A stretch of 64,000 bases of DNA from Weissella viridescens (GTDB lineage Bacteria > Bacillota > Bacilli > Lactobacillales > Lactobacillaceae), in NCBI RefSeq assembly GCF_001437355.1, contig NZ_JQBM01000001.1, positions 350,294 to 414,293 on the forward strand, written 5' to 3'. Below the pieces are notes generated by a model. It was not told the DNA's origin. It did not search any database and worked only from the letters and a program-made list of their open reading frames with translations. Shown one piece after another: positions 9,247 to 18,376 of the stretch (the first letter of the stretch is position 1; each line of letters begins with the position of its first letter). The translations under genes were made by a program, and so were the position numbers.

Positions 9247-11160
9247 TTAATCCTCAATTCGTTCTGATAGTTCTTCCCAACGGTTCATTTTAGCTTCAAG
9301 GCTTTGATTAGTCTCATCAAAGTCATGTTGTAAAATACTTAATTTACTAAAGTCAGCACCATTTTCAACCATCGCTGTTTCTAGTTCAGTGACTTTTGTC
9401 TCCAATTGCGCAATTTCATCTTCAATGGTTTCCCATTCTTTTTTCTCAGCCCAAGTCAATTTTTTCTTTTTGGGTTTATCAGCTTCTGGAGCAGGATTCG
9501 CTTTCGCTTCCTTTTGCGGTGTTTCCGCCTTTTGGCGACTAGGTGCATTTTCTAAGGTTGGTGCGCCATACTGCTTAAGGTAATCCGAGAACAACCCATT
9601 GTAACGGCTAATTTCACCACCACCGTGTAGAATCAATAATTTATCAGCGACCTTGTCTAGGAAATAACGATCATGGGAAACCGTAATGACAGTTCCAACA
9701 AACTTTTGAAGGTAATCTTCTAACACTGTTAATGTGCTGATATCTAAGTCATTAGTTGGCTCATCTAAGAGCAGAACGTTCGGCGCCTGCATAAGCAGTT
9801 TCAATAAGTACAGACGTCGTTTCTCCCCACCAGAAAGCTTACGAATCAAGGTACCATGCATCATACTTGGAAATAGGAATTGCTCCAAAAGATCAGACAC
9901 TGAAACACGGTTCCCATCTTGATCAACAATTGCTTCAGCCACGTCACTTAAATACTCAATGACGCGCTTATCTTCGGGAATCGGCTCGGTTTGTTGCGTG
10001 TAAAAGGCCATCTTGACGGTTTCACCAATTTCAACAATCCCAGAATCCAATTTTTGTCGGCCAGCAATCACATTTAATAGCGTTGACTTACCTGTTCCAT
10101 TTGGTCCAGTAATCCCAATGCGCTCATTGGCTTGAATTAACTCATTGAAGTCATTCAAAATGACCCGACCGTCAAAAGCTAAATCAGCATGTTCAACGTT
10201 AATCACTTTTTTCCCAAGTCGTGACTGACCTAAAGAGACTTCAACTTCATCATCCAATTGCAGGGTTCCACGTTGGTCAGCTAATTCAGAGAAACGGTTT
10301 TCACGCGCTTTTTGCTTGGTTGATCGGGCTTTGGCCCCCGTCTTCATCCAAGCTAACTCTTTTTTGTACATTTGTTCATTTTTATGATCTGCTACTTTTG
10401 AAGCTGCCACGCGTTCAGCTTTGGCCTGCACGAAAGCTTGGTAATTTCCAGTGTACTCATATAAGTGTCCAAATGATAATTCAAAAATGCGATTTGTCAC
10501 ATGATCTAAGAAATAGCGATCGTGGGTCACGGTCATAACTGCTCCACGATACTCGCTCAAATATTTTTCCAACCATGCAATTGAATCAAAATCCAAATGG
10601 TTGGTTGGTTCGTCTAACAATAATAAATCTGGCGCTTGAATCAAAACTTGCGCTAGTCCCACACGCTTCTTTTGTCCACCAGATAACTGACTAACCTTTA
10701 AGTCTAAATCCGGTAAATGTAACTGGGTCAGAATTGACTTTACTTCAGATTCTGCTAACCATGCATCATCTTGATCCATTTGACTTTGTAACTTAGTAAA
10801 GCGTTGTTCTGCCTTAACGTCCTCTGGATTTGCTGAATATGCCTCTAAGGCCGCCTCATAATCCCGAATGAGTTGGAAAACTGGTTGTGCCCCGGAAAAG
10901 ATGGCATCCAAAACCTTTTTGTCTTCATCCAAATCAGGATCTTGCTTTAAATATCCAATCGAGTAATCATTTGGTGTCTCAATTGTCCCCGAGTCGGCAG
11001 GTACAACACCAGAAACGGCATTTAACAGTGTCGTCTTTCCAGATCCATTGACGCCAATGACACCAATACGATCACCCGTCTCAACTAGAAATGAGACGTG
11101 ATCTAAGAGCGTCTTCTCCCCATAGATGCTTGTTAAATTTTCTGCTCTAAATTGTTTCAT
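9247..11160 (-). CDS. uup: ABC-F family ATPase, Uup type
   Basis: A soluble tandem ATPase of 637 residues with no membrane domain. Both nucleotide-binding domains are complete: Walker A GVNGSGKTT and GPNGTGKST, signatures LSGGQKKRV and LSGGEKRRL, Walker B LLLLDEPTNHLD and LLLDEPTNDLD. After a lysine-rich linker (about residues 535-575) there is a C-terminal coiled coil, the mark of Uup. Uup proteins bind DNA or ribosomes and are linked to translation rescue and precise excision of transposons. Four bases separate it from cca, showing co-transcription. Confidence 0.93.
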   Translation of the reverse strand: MKQFRAENLTSIYGEKTLLDHVSFLVETGDRIGVIGVNGSGKTTLLNAVSGVVPADSGTIETPNDYSIGYLKQDPDLDEDKKVLDAIFSGAQPVFQLIRDYEAALEAYSANPEDVKAEQRFTKLQSQMDQDDAWLAESEVKSILTQLHLPDLDLKVSQLSGGQKKRVGLAQVLIQAPDLLLLDEPTNHLDFDSIAWLEKYLSEYRGAVMTVTHDRYFLDHVTNRIFELSFGHLYEYTGNYQAFVQAKAERVAASKVADHKNEQMYKKELAWMKTGAKARSTKQKARENRFSELADQRGTLQLDDEVEVSLGQSRLGKKVINVEHADLAFDGRVILNDFNELIQANERIGITGPNGTGKSTLLNVIAGRQKLDSGIVEIGETVKMAFYTQQTEPIPEDKRVIEYLSDVAEAIVDQDGNRVSVSDLLEQFLFPSMMHGTLIRKLSGGEKRRLYLLKLLMQAPNVLLLDEPTNDLDISTLTVLEDYLQKFVGTVITVSHDRYFLDKVADKLLILHGGGEISRYNGLFSDYLKQYGAPTLENAPSRQKAETPQKEAKANPAPEADKPKKKKLTWAEKKEWETIEDEIAQLETKVTELETAMVENGADFSKLSILQHDFDETNQSLEAKMNRWEELSERIED

Positions 11161-11163
11161 GTG

Positions 11164-12381
11164 TTATTTTTTCTCTTTTCCCATCAGTTCAATTGCGCGA
11201 TAAACTAACGCCGAGTTCAAATTCGCAATTTGTTTTAGAACAACTTCATGTTCCAATTGATTTAAGATTTTGCCGAACAATGGTCCGGGCTTTTGCTGCA
11301 AATTTTTTGCCAAGTCACCACCAGTAATAGCTAATTCTGCACGACTGTGGATTGGCAGGGCTTGATAGCGCACCTGTAAGGCCTGACCATCAATTGGTAG
11401 TTCTGACAAGGCTACGACTGCTAACGCCGTTTGAATGGCTGGTCCAGCTTGATACAACTCCCAATCAGACACCTCACCTAACCGAAGTGCGTTTAGTAGC
11501 GTAATGCTCGTCTGAACTGTTTTGATTAAGTCTTTGCTATGTTTCCAGTTACGCAGAAAAATCCCCGCATCGTCAGGCGTTAATCCTAATTCAAAAACTA
11601 ATAACGTCCATGCTTGGGCGTCATCTTGTGGTTGCGCCGTCTCTTCTAATTCAGCTAGACCAATTAAATCGATATCAGATGAAGCCAAGCCTGACATATA
11701 CGCATTTAAATGACCTTTAAGCATTTCTAAAATACCATAGGTCGCTGCTGGCGCTTGTAATAACTTGGTAAATTCAACATTAATCCGTTCAATTGATATA
11801 TTGGCCAACAAGGCCGCATGGTCAAGGATGGCTTGTTGGGTATTTGATTCGATTTCAAAATTTAATTGAGCTGCAAAACGAACTGCTCGCATCATCCGTA
11901 AAGCATCTTCGTGGAAACGTTCTGACGGTTCACCGACTGCCCGCAACACATGGTTATCCAAATCATCTAGCCCACCAAAATGGTCAATCACTTCGCCGCT
12001 TGCAGTTAAAGCCAGTGCATTTACTGTAAAGTCCCGGCGCTTTAAGTCTTCACTCAACGAACGAACAAAAGATACTGAATCAGGGCGTCGAAAATCCGTG
12101 TAGTCTGATTCTGTTCGAAATGTCGTTGTTTCATAACCAGTTCCATGGTCCAAAATCATGACTGTTCCATGCTCAATGCCGGTATCAACTGTCTTGTTAA
12201 ACAAACTTTTAATTTCAGCAGGAAAAGCCGACGTGGCGATGTCCACATCATGAATTGGCTTACCCAAGAGGGTGTCCCGGACAGAACCCCCAACAAAATA
12301 GGCTTCATAGCCAGCAGCTTCGATTGTCTCTAAAATAGGTAAGGCATCTTGAAATTCTTTGGGTAGTGTCGCCAGTTTCAT
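11164..12381 (-). CDS. cca: CCA tRNA nucleotidyltransferase
   Basis: A class II nucleotidyltransferase of 405 residues that adds or repairs the 3' CCA end of tRNAs. The head domain has FVGGSVRDTLLGKPIHDVDIATSA with the catalytic DxD, then RRDFTVNALAL and the RMMRAVRFAAQL neck motif. Length matches Gram-positive enzymes without the HD domain. First gene of a unit with uup and folA. The start has AGGAG upstream, and an extended -10 element lies about 30 bases upstream. Confidence 0.97.
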   Translation of the reverse strand: MKLATLPKEFQDALPILETIEAAGYEAYFVGGSVRDTLLGKPIHDVDIATSAFPAEIKSLFNKTVDTGIEHGTVMILDHGTGYETTTFRTESDYTDFRRPDSVSFVRSLSEDLKRRDFTVNALALTASGEVIDHFGGLDDLDNHVLRAVGEPSERFHEDALRMMRAVRFAAQLNFEIESNTQQAILDHAALLANISIERINVEFTKLLQAPAATYGILEMLKGHLNAYMSGLASSDIDLIGLAELEETAQPQDDAQAWTLLVFELGLTPDDAGIFLRNWKHSKDLIKTVQTSITLLNALRLGEVSDWELYQAGPAIQTALAVVALSELPIDGQALQVRYQALPIHSRAELAITGGDLAKNLQQKPGPLFGKILNQLEHEVVLKQIANLNSALVYRAIELMGKEKK

Positions 12382-12409
12382 ATGTGGTCTCCTTTTTTTC
12401 TTTCTCTTT

Positions 12410-12418
12410 AGTATAGCA
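12410..12418 (-). promoter_or_regulatory. Extended -10 promoter for cca
   Basis: On the minus strand this reads TGC followed by TATACT, an extended -10 element. No clear -35 is seen at the expected distance. It lies between the glmS terminator and the cca start. Confidence 0.5.
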
Positions 12419-12493
12419 AATATTTAGGATAATCGGCGGGCTTCGTTGAAAGAAATTAGGCCCCTGTTCCGAACTGATGGATTCATCTAACCA

Positions 12494-12534
12494 CAAAAAA
12501 AGCTCGACTGGTTGCAACCAATCGAACTTTTTAT
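12494..12534 (-). terminator. Terminator of glmS
   Basis: Thirteen-base arms (12501-12513 and 12516-12528) fold around a GC loop. Two positions are C/A mismatches as plus-strand RNA but G/U wobbles as minus-strand RNA, so the hairpin is fully paired only in the glmS transcript, and a T-run follows on that strand. Confidence 0.8.
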
Positions 12535-12544
12535 TTTGATGTGT

Positions 12545-14359
12545 TTATTGCACAGTCACTGACTTAGCCAAGTTACGAGGATGATCAACATCCAAACCAC
12601 GGCCCAATGATGTGTAGTATGCCAAAAGTTGTGTTGGCACAACTGATAACAAAGGTGCAAGCAATGGATCAACATCAGGTAGGACATAGCCCGTGTCACC
12701 TGGTTCAGCCAAAGCCTTTGTTGTAATCGTGTACGCGTTAGCTCCACGTGCCTGGGTTTCAGCAATATTTCCACGAACCAATCCAGCAGTCTTTGGTTGC
12801 GTCAACAAAGCAATCACTGGTGTACCATCTTCAATCAAAGCCAATGTACCGTGCTTCAATTCTCCAGCAGGGAATCCTTCAGCTTGTACATATGAGATTT
12901 CCTTCAACTTCAAAGCCGCTTCCAATGAAACGTCGGCATCAGCTCCACGACCAATGTAAAAGGCGCTGTGTGCTGGTACCAATAATTCATTAGCAACCTT
13001 CTCAAAGACAGCCTTATCGTCAACAATTGCTTGAATATCAACAGCAATCTTTGATAGTTCTTGTTCAAGATCAAGGTCAATGCGGTCTGACAATGCGTAG
13101 GCCAAAATGGCTTGCAATGTAACTTGCGCAATGTATGCCTTCGTTGAGGCAACAGCAATTTCAGGACCAGCCATCAATGGCAAAGCATATGTTGCTTCAC
13201 GCCAAAGTGTTGACTTTTCAACGTTAGTCATCGTCAATGACTTAAATCCAGCGCGGTTCACGTTTTGCAAAACTTCACGTGAATCAGCTGTTTCTCCTGA
13301 TTGTGATAAGAAGATAAAGAATGGGTTTTCTGAAAGCAATGGTTGTTCATATGCAAATTCAGATGAAACATGGACTTCAGTTGGAATACCTGACCAACTT
13401 TCAAATATGCGGGCCCCAATTAGACCTGAGTGGTATGACGTACCAGCTGCGACGATATAGATACGATCAGCGGCCTTAATATCATTCAAAATTTGGTCAC
13501 CAATCAAGATTTCACCAGTGTCTCCAAAATACTTATCCAACATGCGACGGATGGCAACTGGTTGCTCATCAATTTCCTTAAGCATGTAATATTCGTACGT
13601 TCCCTTATCTGTTTCAGAAGCGTCGATATCCACGTGGAAAGGTTCACGGCTAATTTCTTCACCTTCACGGTTGAACAAACGAACAGATTCAGGCTTAATC
13701 ACACCAATTTCATCATCATTCAATTCAATGAAGTCATGTGTTTCGTCAAGCATGGCGATGGCGTCTGAAGTAACAACGTTAAAGTCTTCACCAATTCCAA
13801 TCAAAAGTGGTGACTTACGCTTAGCCACATACATCGTATCTGGTTCTTGATCATCCATCAATAAGAATCCATAAGCTGAGTTATCAGCAAGCAGACTCGT
13901 CATCTTTTGCAAAGCTTCAAATGTTGTCAAACCTTCTTCAACAAACTTAGCCACTAATTGTACAGCAACTTCAGTGTCTGTATCAGAAACGAATGGTACA
14001 TCAGTCAAGTACTTGTGCTTTAGTTCAAGGTAGTTTTCAATCACCCCGTTGTGAACCAAGTAAAAACGCTCGTTGGCACTCATTTGTGGGTGAGCATTTT
14101 CGACTGATGGCACACCATGAGTTGCCCAACGTGTGTGCGCAATTCCGGCAGTTCCTGAAACATCTGAACGATCAACAAGGTCAACCAATTCTGCAACACG
14201 ACCCTTTTCTTTAACCAATTGGTCCATGTTATCAGCAACATCTGGAACAAAAATTCCAGCTGAATCATAACCACGATATTCTAATTTTTGTAGTCCCTTT
14301 AATAAGATGGGAGCAGATTGGTAGTTTAACCCTGTATATCCAACAATTCCACAATACAT
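12545..14359 (-). CDS. glmS: Glutamine-fructose-6-phosphate aminotransferase
   Basis: A 604-residue enzyme that makes glucosamine-6-phosphate from fructose-6-phosphate and glutamine, the entry to peptidoglycan and teichoic acid sugars. The class II glutaminase domain includes HTRWATHG and SDTDTEV; two SIS domains follow (AAGTSYHSGLIGARIFE and YIGRGADADVSLEAALKLKE), and the C terminus reads HPRNLAKSVTVQ. Odd feature: the protein begins Met-Tyr-Cys-Gly-Ile-Val. The catalytic cysteine normally follows the initiator Met directly and is freed by Met removal; here a TAT codon intervenes and no start codon adjoins the TGT. GGAG lies nine bases upstream of this ATG. Transcribed from its own promoter, overlapped by NagR-like boxes. 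Confidence 0.96.
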   Translation of the reverse strand: MYCGIVGYTGLNYQSAPILLKGLQKLEYRGYDSAGIFVPDVADNMDQLVKEKGRVAELVDLVDRSDVSGTAGIAHTRWATHGVPSVENAHPQMSANERFYLVHNGVIENYLELKHKYLTDVPFVSDTDTEVAVQLVAKFVEEGLTTFEALQKMTSLLADNSAYGFLLMDDQEPDTMYVAKRKSPLLIGIGEDFNVVTSDAIAMLDETHDFIELNDDEIGVIKPESVRLFNREGEEISREPFHVDIDASETDKGTYEYYMLKEIDEQPVAIRRMLDKYFGDTGEILIGDQILNDIKAADRIYIVAAGTSYHSGLIGARIFESWSGIPTEVHVSSEFAYEQPLLSENPFFIFLSQSGETADSREVLQNVNRAGFKSLTMTNVEKSTLWREATYALPLMAGPEIAVASTKAYIAQVTLQAILAYALSDRIDLDLEQELSKIAVDIQAIVDDKAVFEKVANELLVPAHSAFYIGRGADADVSLEAALKLKEISYVQAEGFPAGELKHGTLALIEDGTPVIALLTQPKTAGLVRGNIAETQARGANAYTITTKALAEPGDTGYVLPDVDPLLAPLLSVVPTQLLAYYTSLGRGLDVDHPRNLAKSVTVQ

Positions 14360-14417
14360 ATGTGTAATCTCCTTTAAAATGCGCTATTATGCGTTGTTTG
14401 ATTTTATCACTTTCATT

Positions 14418-14447
14418 ATTATACAATTTGAATAATGGTATAGTCAA
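14418..14447 (-). promoter_or_regulatory. SigA-type promoter of glmS
   Basis: Minus strand: -35 TTGACT (14442-14447), 18-bp spacer, -10 TATAAT (14418-14423). It lies about 60 bases upstream of the start codon. The -35 is overlapped by the first TGGTATAG box. Confidence 0.75.
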
Positions 14448-14527
14448 CGAACCAATTGATTGAATTGGTATAGTTAGGGCTTTAAACACGAGATTTTATG
14501 GCTGCTTATTTCAAATTGGTATAGACA
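14434..14527 (+). promoter_or_regulatory. Three NagR/YvoA-like operator boxes at glmS
   Basis: Three copies of a box, best read as ATTGGTATAGACA, lie in the same orientation: TAATGGTATAGTCA (14433-14446), AATTGGTATAGTTA (14463-14476) and AAATTGGTATAGACA (14513-14527). The core TGGTATAG starts at 14436, 14466 and 14517, so spacings are 30 and 51 bp, close to three and five helical turns. The sequence matches the dre-type site bound by the GntR/HutC regulator NagR (YvoA). The first box overlaps the glmS -35. Repression of glmS when amino sugars are available is the likely role. No nagR gene is in this window. Confidence 0.6.
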
Positions 14528-14563
14528 AAAAAAGCATTGAAGCTTATGCTTCAATGCTTTTTC
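14527..14563 (-). terminator. Terminator after the LCP gene
   Basis: A perfect 11-bp stem (AGCATTGAAGC, 14533-14543, with 14548-14558) and a TTAT loop, with T-runs on both strands. It ends the LCP transcript and abuts the third operator-like box. Confidence 0.85.
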
Positions 14564-14565
14564 GA

Positions 14566-15855
14566 TTAATTTGATGCTGTTCCACCGGCAGAGCCCGTTG
14601 CAACGCCATCAGTTTGTGGGGCAATATCCGCTGTATCGCCATCCTTATTTGACAATGCTTCTGACTGTGCAAGTGTTGGTACCCCATTCGCAATAATTGT
14701 TTCGTCTGAAACATCACCGCTATAAAGGTTTCCAGTTTGCTTTGGATTCAAATCTAATGATTTGCGTAACACATCCGTGGCACGTTGTTGTTCACCACGA
14801 TAAACAACTTCGGTAGATCCAGATGAAAGGTTGTAACCATTTCCTTGAATGTGGTCAGACTCAATATTATTCGCCGCACTTATATACTTGGTACCGACCT
14901 TCATAACATCTCCGAATGTCATATCAGTTTGCGTTGACTTCCCAATTTCTTCAATAAAGTTACTTGAAAGTACCTTTGTTGGGTTTTGTTTGATTTTATC
15001 TAGGATACCTTGCATTACTAAACGTTGACGTTCTTGACGACCATAGTCTCCGTTTGGATCAGCATAACGCATTCTTGAGAACGCTAAGGCATCATCACCA
15101 TTCATTGTGTTAGATGTAGTGGTCTTTCCGTTCTTAGTATGCGTGAAGGTTGATGACCCCTTCGTAAAGTGATAAAGATTATCACCTTCAGAATGTGCAG
15201 TTTCAGGATTGAAATCAAAGGTCAAAGGTGACGTCACTTCAATACCACCAACTTGATCAACCACTTTTTCCAAACCACCCATGTTAACTAAGGCATAGAA
15301 ATCAATGGGTACGTTCAACCAATCTTGTACCGTTTTAATGGTTGCGGCCGAAGAACCGTATTCATAGGCAGCGTTAATCTTTGAAGGAAATTCACTTTCG
15401 TGTCCTGGTACAGCGACCAATGAATCACGCGGAATTGACATAATAGTCGTCTTTTCTTCCTTTGGATTAACGGTAACCAACATCATTGAATCGGTACGAC
15501 CCTTGTAGTCCCGACCAAATTCACCCGTATCAGTTCCTAGAAGCAAAACTGAGAATGGCTTACCATCCTTTAAGACTTGATCGACATCCCGCGCTTTCTT
15601 GATGTTAGAAGGCTTGTATGAACTATCAACCGCACCTTTTGACTTAGCATAGAGCATGCCACCAAAAACAAAGAGTGCAATCACAATCAAAATTAAAAGA
15701 TATAGCAACCAACGCCATGGACTTTTTTTATGACGAGGCTTTTTTGGTCCAGACCCATTTGCATTGGCAGTTGCCGCCCCAGTGGCTTCTTGATGCCGGT
15801 GTTCTTCTTCTTCATGTTCGCGACGTTCCGAACGTGAATTATATTCATTAGCCAT
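14566..15855 (-). CDS. LytR-CpsA-Psr family cell wall polymer ligase
   Basis: A membrane-anchored extracellular protein of 429 residues. LCP enzymes transfer undecaprenyl-linked glycopolymers such as teichoic acid onto peptidoglycan. A charged, His/Glu-rich cytoplasmic tail of about 50 residues is followed by one membrane helix (WLLYLLILIVIALFVFGGML), then the LCP domain with LLLGTDTGEFGRDYKGRTDSM and MSIPRDSLVAVPG, which hold the catalytic Asp/Arg residues. The start at 15855 (MANEYNSRSER) has GAGGG upstream; a longer reading into the spacer has no support. It sits next to a membrane acyltransferase, and the teichoic acid genes are in the same window. Confidence 0.9.
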   Translation of the reverse strand: MANEYNSRSERREHEEEEHRHQEATGAATANANGSGPKKPRHKKSPWRWLLYLLILIVIALFVFGGMLYAKSKGAVDSSYKPSNIKKARDVDQVLKDGKPFSVLLLGTDTGEFGRDYKGRTDSMMLVTVNPKEEKTTIMSIPRDSLVAVPGHESEFPSKINAAYEYGSSAATIKTVQDWLNVPIDFYALVNMGGLEKVVDQVGGIEVTSPLTFDFNPETAHSEGDNLYHFTKGSSTFTHTKNGKTTTSNTMNGDDALAFSRMRYADPNGDYGRQERQRLVMQGILDKIKQNPTKVLSSNFIEEIGKSTQTDMTFGDVMKVGTKYISAANNIESDHIQGNGYNLSSGSTEVVYRGEQQRATDVLRKSLDLNPKQTGNLYSGDVSDETIIANGVPTLAQSEALSNKDGDTADIAPQTDGVATGSAGGTASN

Positions 15856-15967
15856 GCTTAATTCCCTCGTTTCAAAGCTTAATAATACACAATTATAACA
15901 TTCTTGAAACAAATAATACATATTATTTTTAAATCCTACCTTAAGCTGCAACGATTGGAAAAGACTT

Positions 15968-16984
15968 TTATTTCTCAGCAAACAACCATTCATTTAAATG
16001 ACACCGCTTAATGATATATGATCCAAGATATGAAAAAATCAAAGCCACCATGAAAATAATCATAGCGACTAACCATAAATTCGTAACATGCACAAAACGA
16101 AGTAAGAAGATTCGTGTTCCAGCTAACGGAATAATATGCATCACATAAATTTGCATCGAAATGACACCCGTATATTCTAACGCTCTTACTGACCTGTGAT
16201 TTGCTTGCGTCGCAATTAATTTAGCAGCAAAACAAAGCATCGCCGTTCCAATAATTGCCGTAAAAAACCAAGTATAGTTACTTAATACAACATGATTGGC
16301 GCGCAGGATGAGAATATATAATGTTTCAACAAAAATAAATGCGCCCGTACTAAGCCCAAAGCCAATCCACGTATGGTTTCGCTTTTCTTCAGCCGTAAAG
16401 AACTCCAATAAATAGGTCCCTAAAGCAAAGAAGATAAAGAACTTACTAAACTTGATTAAAATCCAGACATCTGGGAAAAATGGGTATCCGATAAATAGCA
16501 AGGCTCCAATAATGAGTAACAATGGTTTGTATCCACGTGGGCAAAGCTTTGCAACCACTAAATAGGTCATAAAGAAGAAGAAGAGCAAGTATAAATACCA
16601 ATATTCGGAAAAAGGCACGATCGGTGCTTGGATGACTTCTTTAAAGCCCAACCCACCATTGGTATATTTTTGAACAACCTGCATGATCGTTCCTAAAATA
16701 ATAGACCAAACAAAGTACGGATAAACCAACCGTTTAACTTTATCCCAAAAAGCGACCCTCGTTGGTTTTTGTAGCCAATGATTGACAAATAGACCACTCA
16801 AGATAAAGAAAGCAGGCATGTGAAATGAATAAATCACTGCTTTCGTAATATAAATGGAACTCCAAGCAGTCGTAAAGCCTAAGTGTTCACTTGAATTAAT
16901 CCCTTGTACGGCGTGACCAAAAACAACCAATAGAATTGCCATGCCTTTAGCAATATCAATGGCGTGAATTCTTTTTTTCTGCAT
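15968..16984 (-). CDS. Membrane acyltransferase, AT3 family
   Basis: An integral membrane protein of 338 residues with about ten helices. The acyltransferase-3 family O-acetylates surface sugars or other envelope groups. Typical elements are AIDIAKGMAILLVVFGHAV near the N terminus with the conserved histidine, and SFHMPAFFILSGLFVNH. The closest style is the YfiQ/fucose O-acetylase-like branch. The true acceptor cannot be told from sequence; the neighbouring LCP gene suggests a cell wall polymer. GGGAAG precedes the start, and no overlap links it to the LCP gene (112-bp gap). Confidence 0.85.
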   Translation of the reverse strand: MQKKRIHAIDIAKGMAILLVVFGHAVQGINSSEHLGFTTAWSSIYITKAVIYSFHMPAFFILSGLFVNHWLQKPTRVAFWDKVKRLVYPYFVWSIILGTIMQVVQKYTNGGLGFKEVIQAPIVPFSEYWYLYLLFFFFMTYLVVAKLCPRGYKPLLLIIGALLFIGYPFFPDVWILIKFSKFFIFFALGTYLLEFFTAEEKRNHTWIGFGLSTGAFIFVETLYILILRANHVVLSNYTWFFTAIIGTAMLCFAAKLIATQANHRSVRALEYTGVISMQIYVMHIIPLAGTRIFLLRFVHVTNLWLVAMIIFMVALIFSYLGSYIIKRCHLNEWLFAEK

Positions 16985-17012
16985 TGTTCTTCCCTTACAT
17001 CATAGTTATTAG

Positions 17013-17058
17013 ACAAAAAAGCAGTCCCAGGCCATAGACCTGATAACTGCTTTTTTTA
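17013..17058 (-). terminator. Terminator of the tsf/pyrH/frr unit
   Basis: GCAGT (17021-17025) pairs with ACTGC (17046-17050) and an inner CAGG/CCTG stem forms; a run of T follows on the minus strand just after frr. Confidence 0.75.
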
Positions 17059-17066
17059 AGTTGAAA

Positions 17067-17624
17067 TTAAATTGTAAGTAATTCTTTTTCTTTATCCGCA
17101 GCAATTTCATCAACTTGCTTAGTTGCAGCATCAGTTGCCTTTTGGATATCGTCTTCTAATTGGTGGGCTTCATCTTCAGACAAATCACCATCTTTCAAAG
17201 CACGCTTACTTGCATCCATGGCGTCTCGGCGAGCTGAACGAACAGCCACCTTTGACTTTTCAGCAATTCCCTTAACTTCTTTAGCTAAGTCCTTACGACT
17301 TTCTTCAGTCAAAGCAGGAATCACCAAACGAATCACTGAACCATCATTAGCAGGAGTCAATCCAAGGTCAGCAGCGAACAAAGCTTGTTCGATGTCCTTT
17401 AGAGCAGACTTATCAAAAGGTGTAATCAAAAGCACGCGTGCTTCTGGTACAGAAATTGATGCAATTTGGTTCAATGGTGTTTCGGCACCATAGTAATCAA
17501 CATTGACATTACGTAAAATTGAAGGGTTTGCCACCCCAGCTCGAATTTCACTTAATTCTTTACGCAAAGCATCGTTGGCCTTAGCCATCTTGTCTTGCGC
17601 TTGCTCAATAATTTCGTTTGCCAT
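17067..17624 (-). CDS. frr: Ribosome recycling factor
   Basis: The protein has 185 residues, the standard length. RRF splits the post-termination ribosome together with EF-G. Family hallmarks are [18 protein letters not shown] near the start, [23 protein letters not shown], and a C-terminal helical bundle rich in Lys and Asp. Its ATG overlaps the pyrH stop codon (TAATG), so it is coupled to pyrH. The order rpsB-tsf-pyrH-frr is conserved across bacteria. Confidence 0.98.
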   Translation of the reverse strand: MANEIIEQAQDKMAKANDALRKELSEIRAGVANPSILRNVNVDYYGAETPLNQIASISVPEARVLLITPFDKSALKDIEQALFAADLGLTPANDGSVIRLVIPALTEESRKDLAKEVKGIAEKSKVAVRSARRDAMDASKRALKDGDLSEDEAHQLEDDIQKATDAATKQVDEIAADKEKELLTI

Positions 17625-18349
17625 TAATGACTAGCCTCCACGGTAGTTCCAACGTTTTCACCTTCAACCACACGCTTGATATTACCTGCTGTATTCATAT
17701 TGAAAATCACCAAGTTAATATCGTTATCACGTGCAAGGGTTGAGGCAGTTGAGTCCATAACCTTTAAATCTTTATCAATGATATCTTCGTGCGTTAATGA
17801 TTCAAACATAGTTGCATCTGGATGTGTACGAGGATCGGCAGAATAGACACCATCAACACCATTCTTAGCCATCAAAATGGCTTCAGCATTGATTTCAGCT
17901 GCACGCAATGCGGCAGTGGTGTCTGTTGAAAAGTATGGTGAACCGGTTCCGGCACCAAAAATAACAACACGACCCTTTTCCAAATGACGGACAGCCTTAC
18001 GACGAACGTAAGGTTCGGCAACTTGGCGCATTTCAATCGCTGTTTGGACACGTGTTGGGACACCGGCTGATTCCAAAGCATCTTGCAATGCTAAGGCATT
18101 CATCGTTGTTCCTAACATACCAACATAGTCAGCTTGGGCGCGTTCCATACCCATTTGGGCACCGGCTTCACCACGCCAAAGATTTCCACCACCAACAACA
18201 ATGGCAATTTCAATTCCAAGCTCATAGACATCCTTGATGTCAGCCGCAACTTGAGTCACAGTTTCAGGATCAATCCCAAAACCACGTTCCCCAGCAAGGG
18301 CTTCACCGGATAATTTCAATAAAATACGCTTATATTTAACATTTGCCAT
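17624..18349 (-). CDS. pyrH: UMP kinase
   Basis: A hexameric amino-acid-kinase-fold enzyme of 241 residues that phosphorylates UMP to UDP. Motifs are [13 protein letters not shown] at the N terminus, [13 protein letters not shown], and [20 protein letters not shown]. Transcribed with frr downstream; tsf lies 27 bases upstream. Confidence 0.98.
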   Translation of the reverse strand: MANVKYKRILLKLSGEALAGERGFGIDPETVTQVAADIKDVYELGIEIAIVVGGGNLWRGEAGAQMGMERAQADYVGMLGTTMNALALQDALESAGVPTRVQTAIEMRQVAEPYVRRKAVRHLEKGRVVIFGAGTGSPYFSTDTTAALRAAEINAEAILMAKNGVDGVYSADPRTHPDATMFESLTHEDIIDKDLKVMDSTASTLARDNDINLVIFNMNTAGNIKRVVEGENVGTTVEASH

Positions 18350-18376
18350 GATTTATCTATCCTCTACTAGTTCGGA

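Noticed and set aside
15856-15993. N-terminal extension of the LCP protein
   Set aside because: The upstream codons overlap the acyltransferase 3' end and have no ribosome site; the Met at 15855 has GAGGG upstream.
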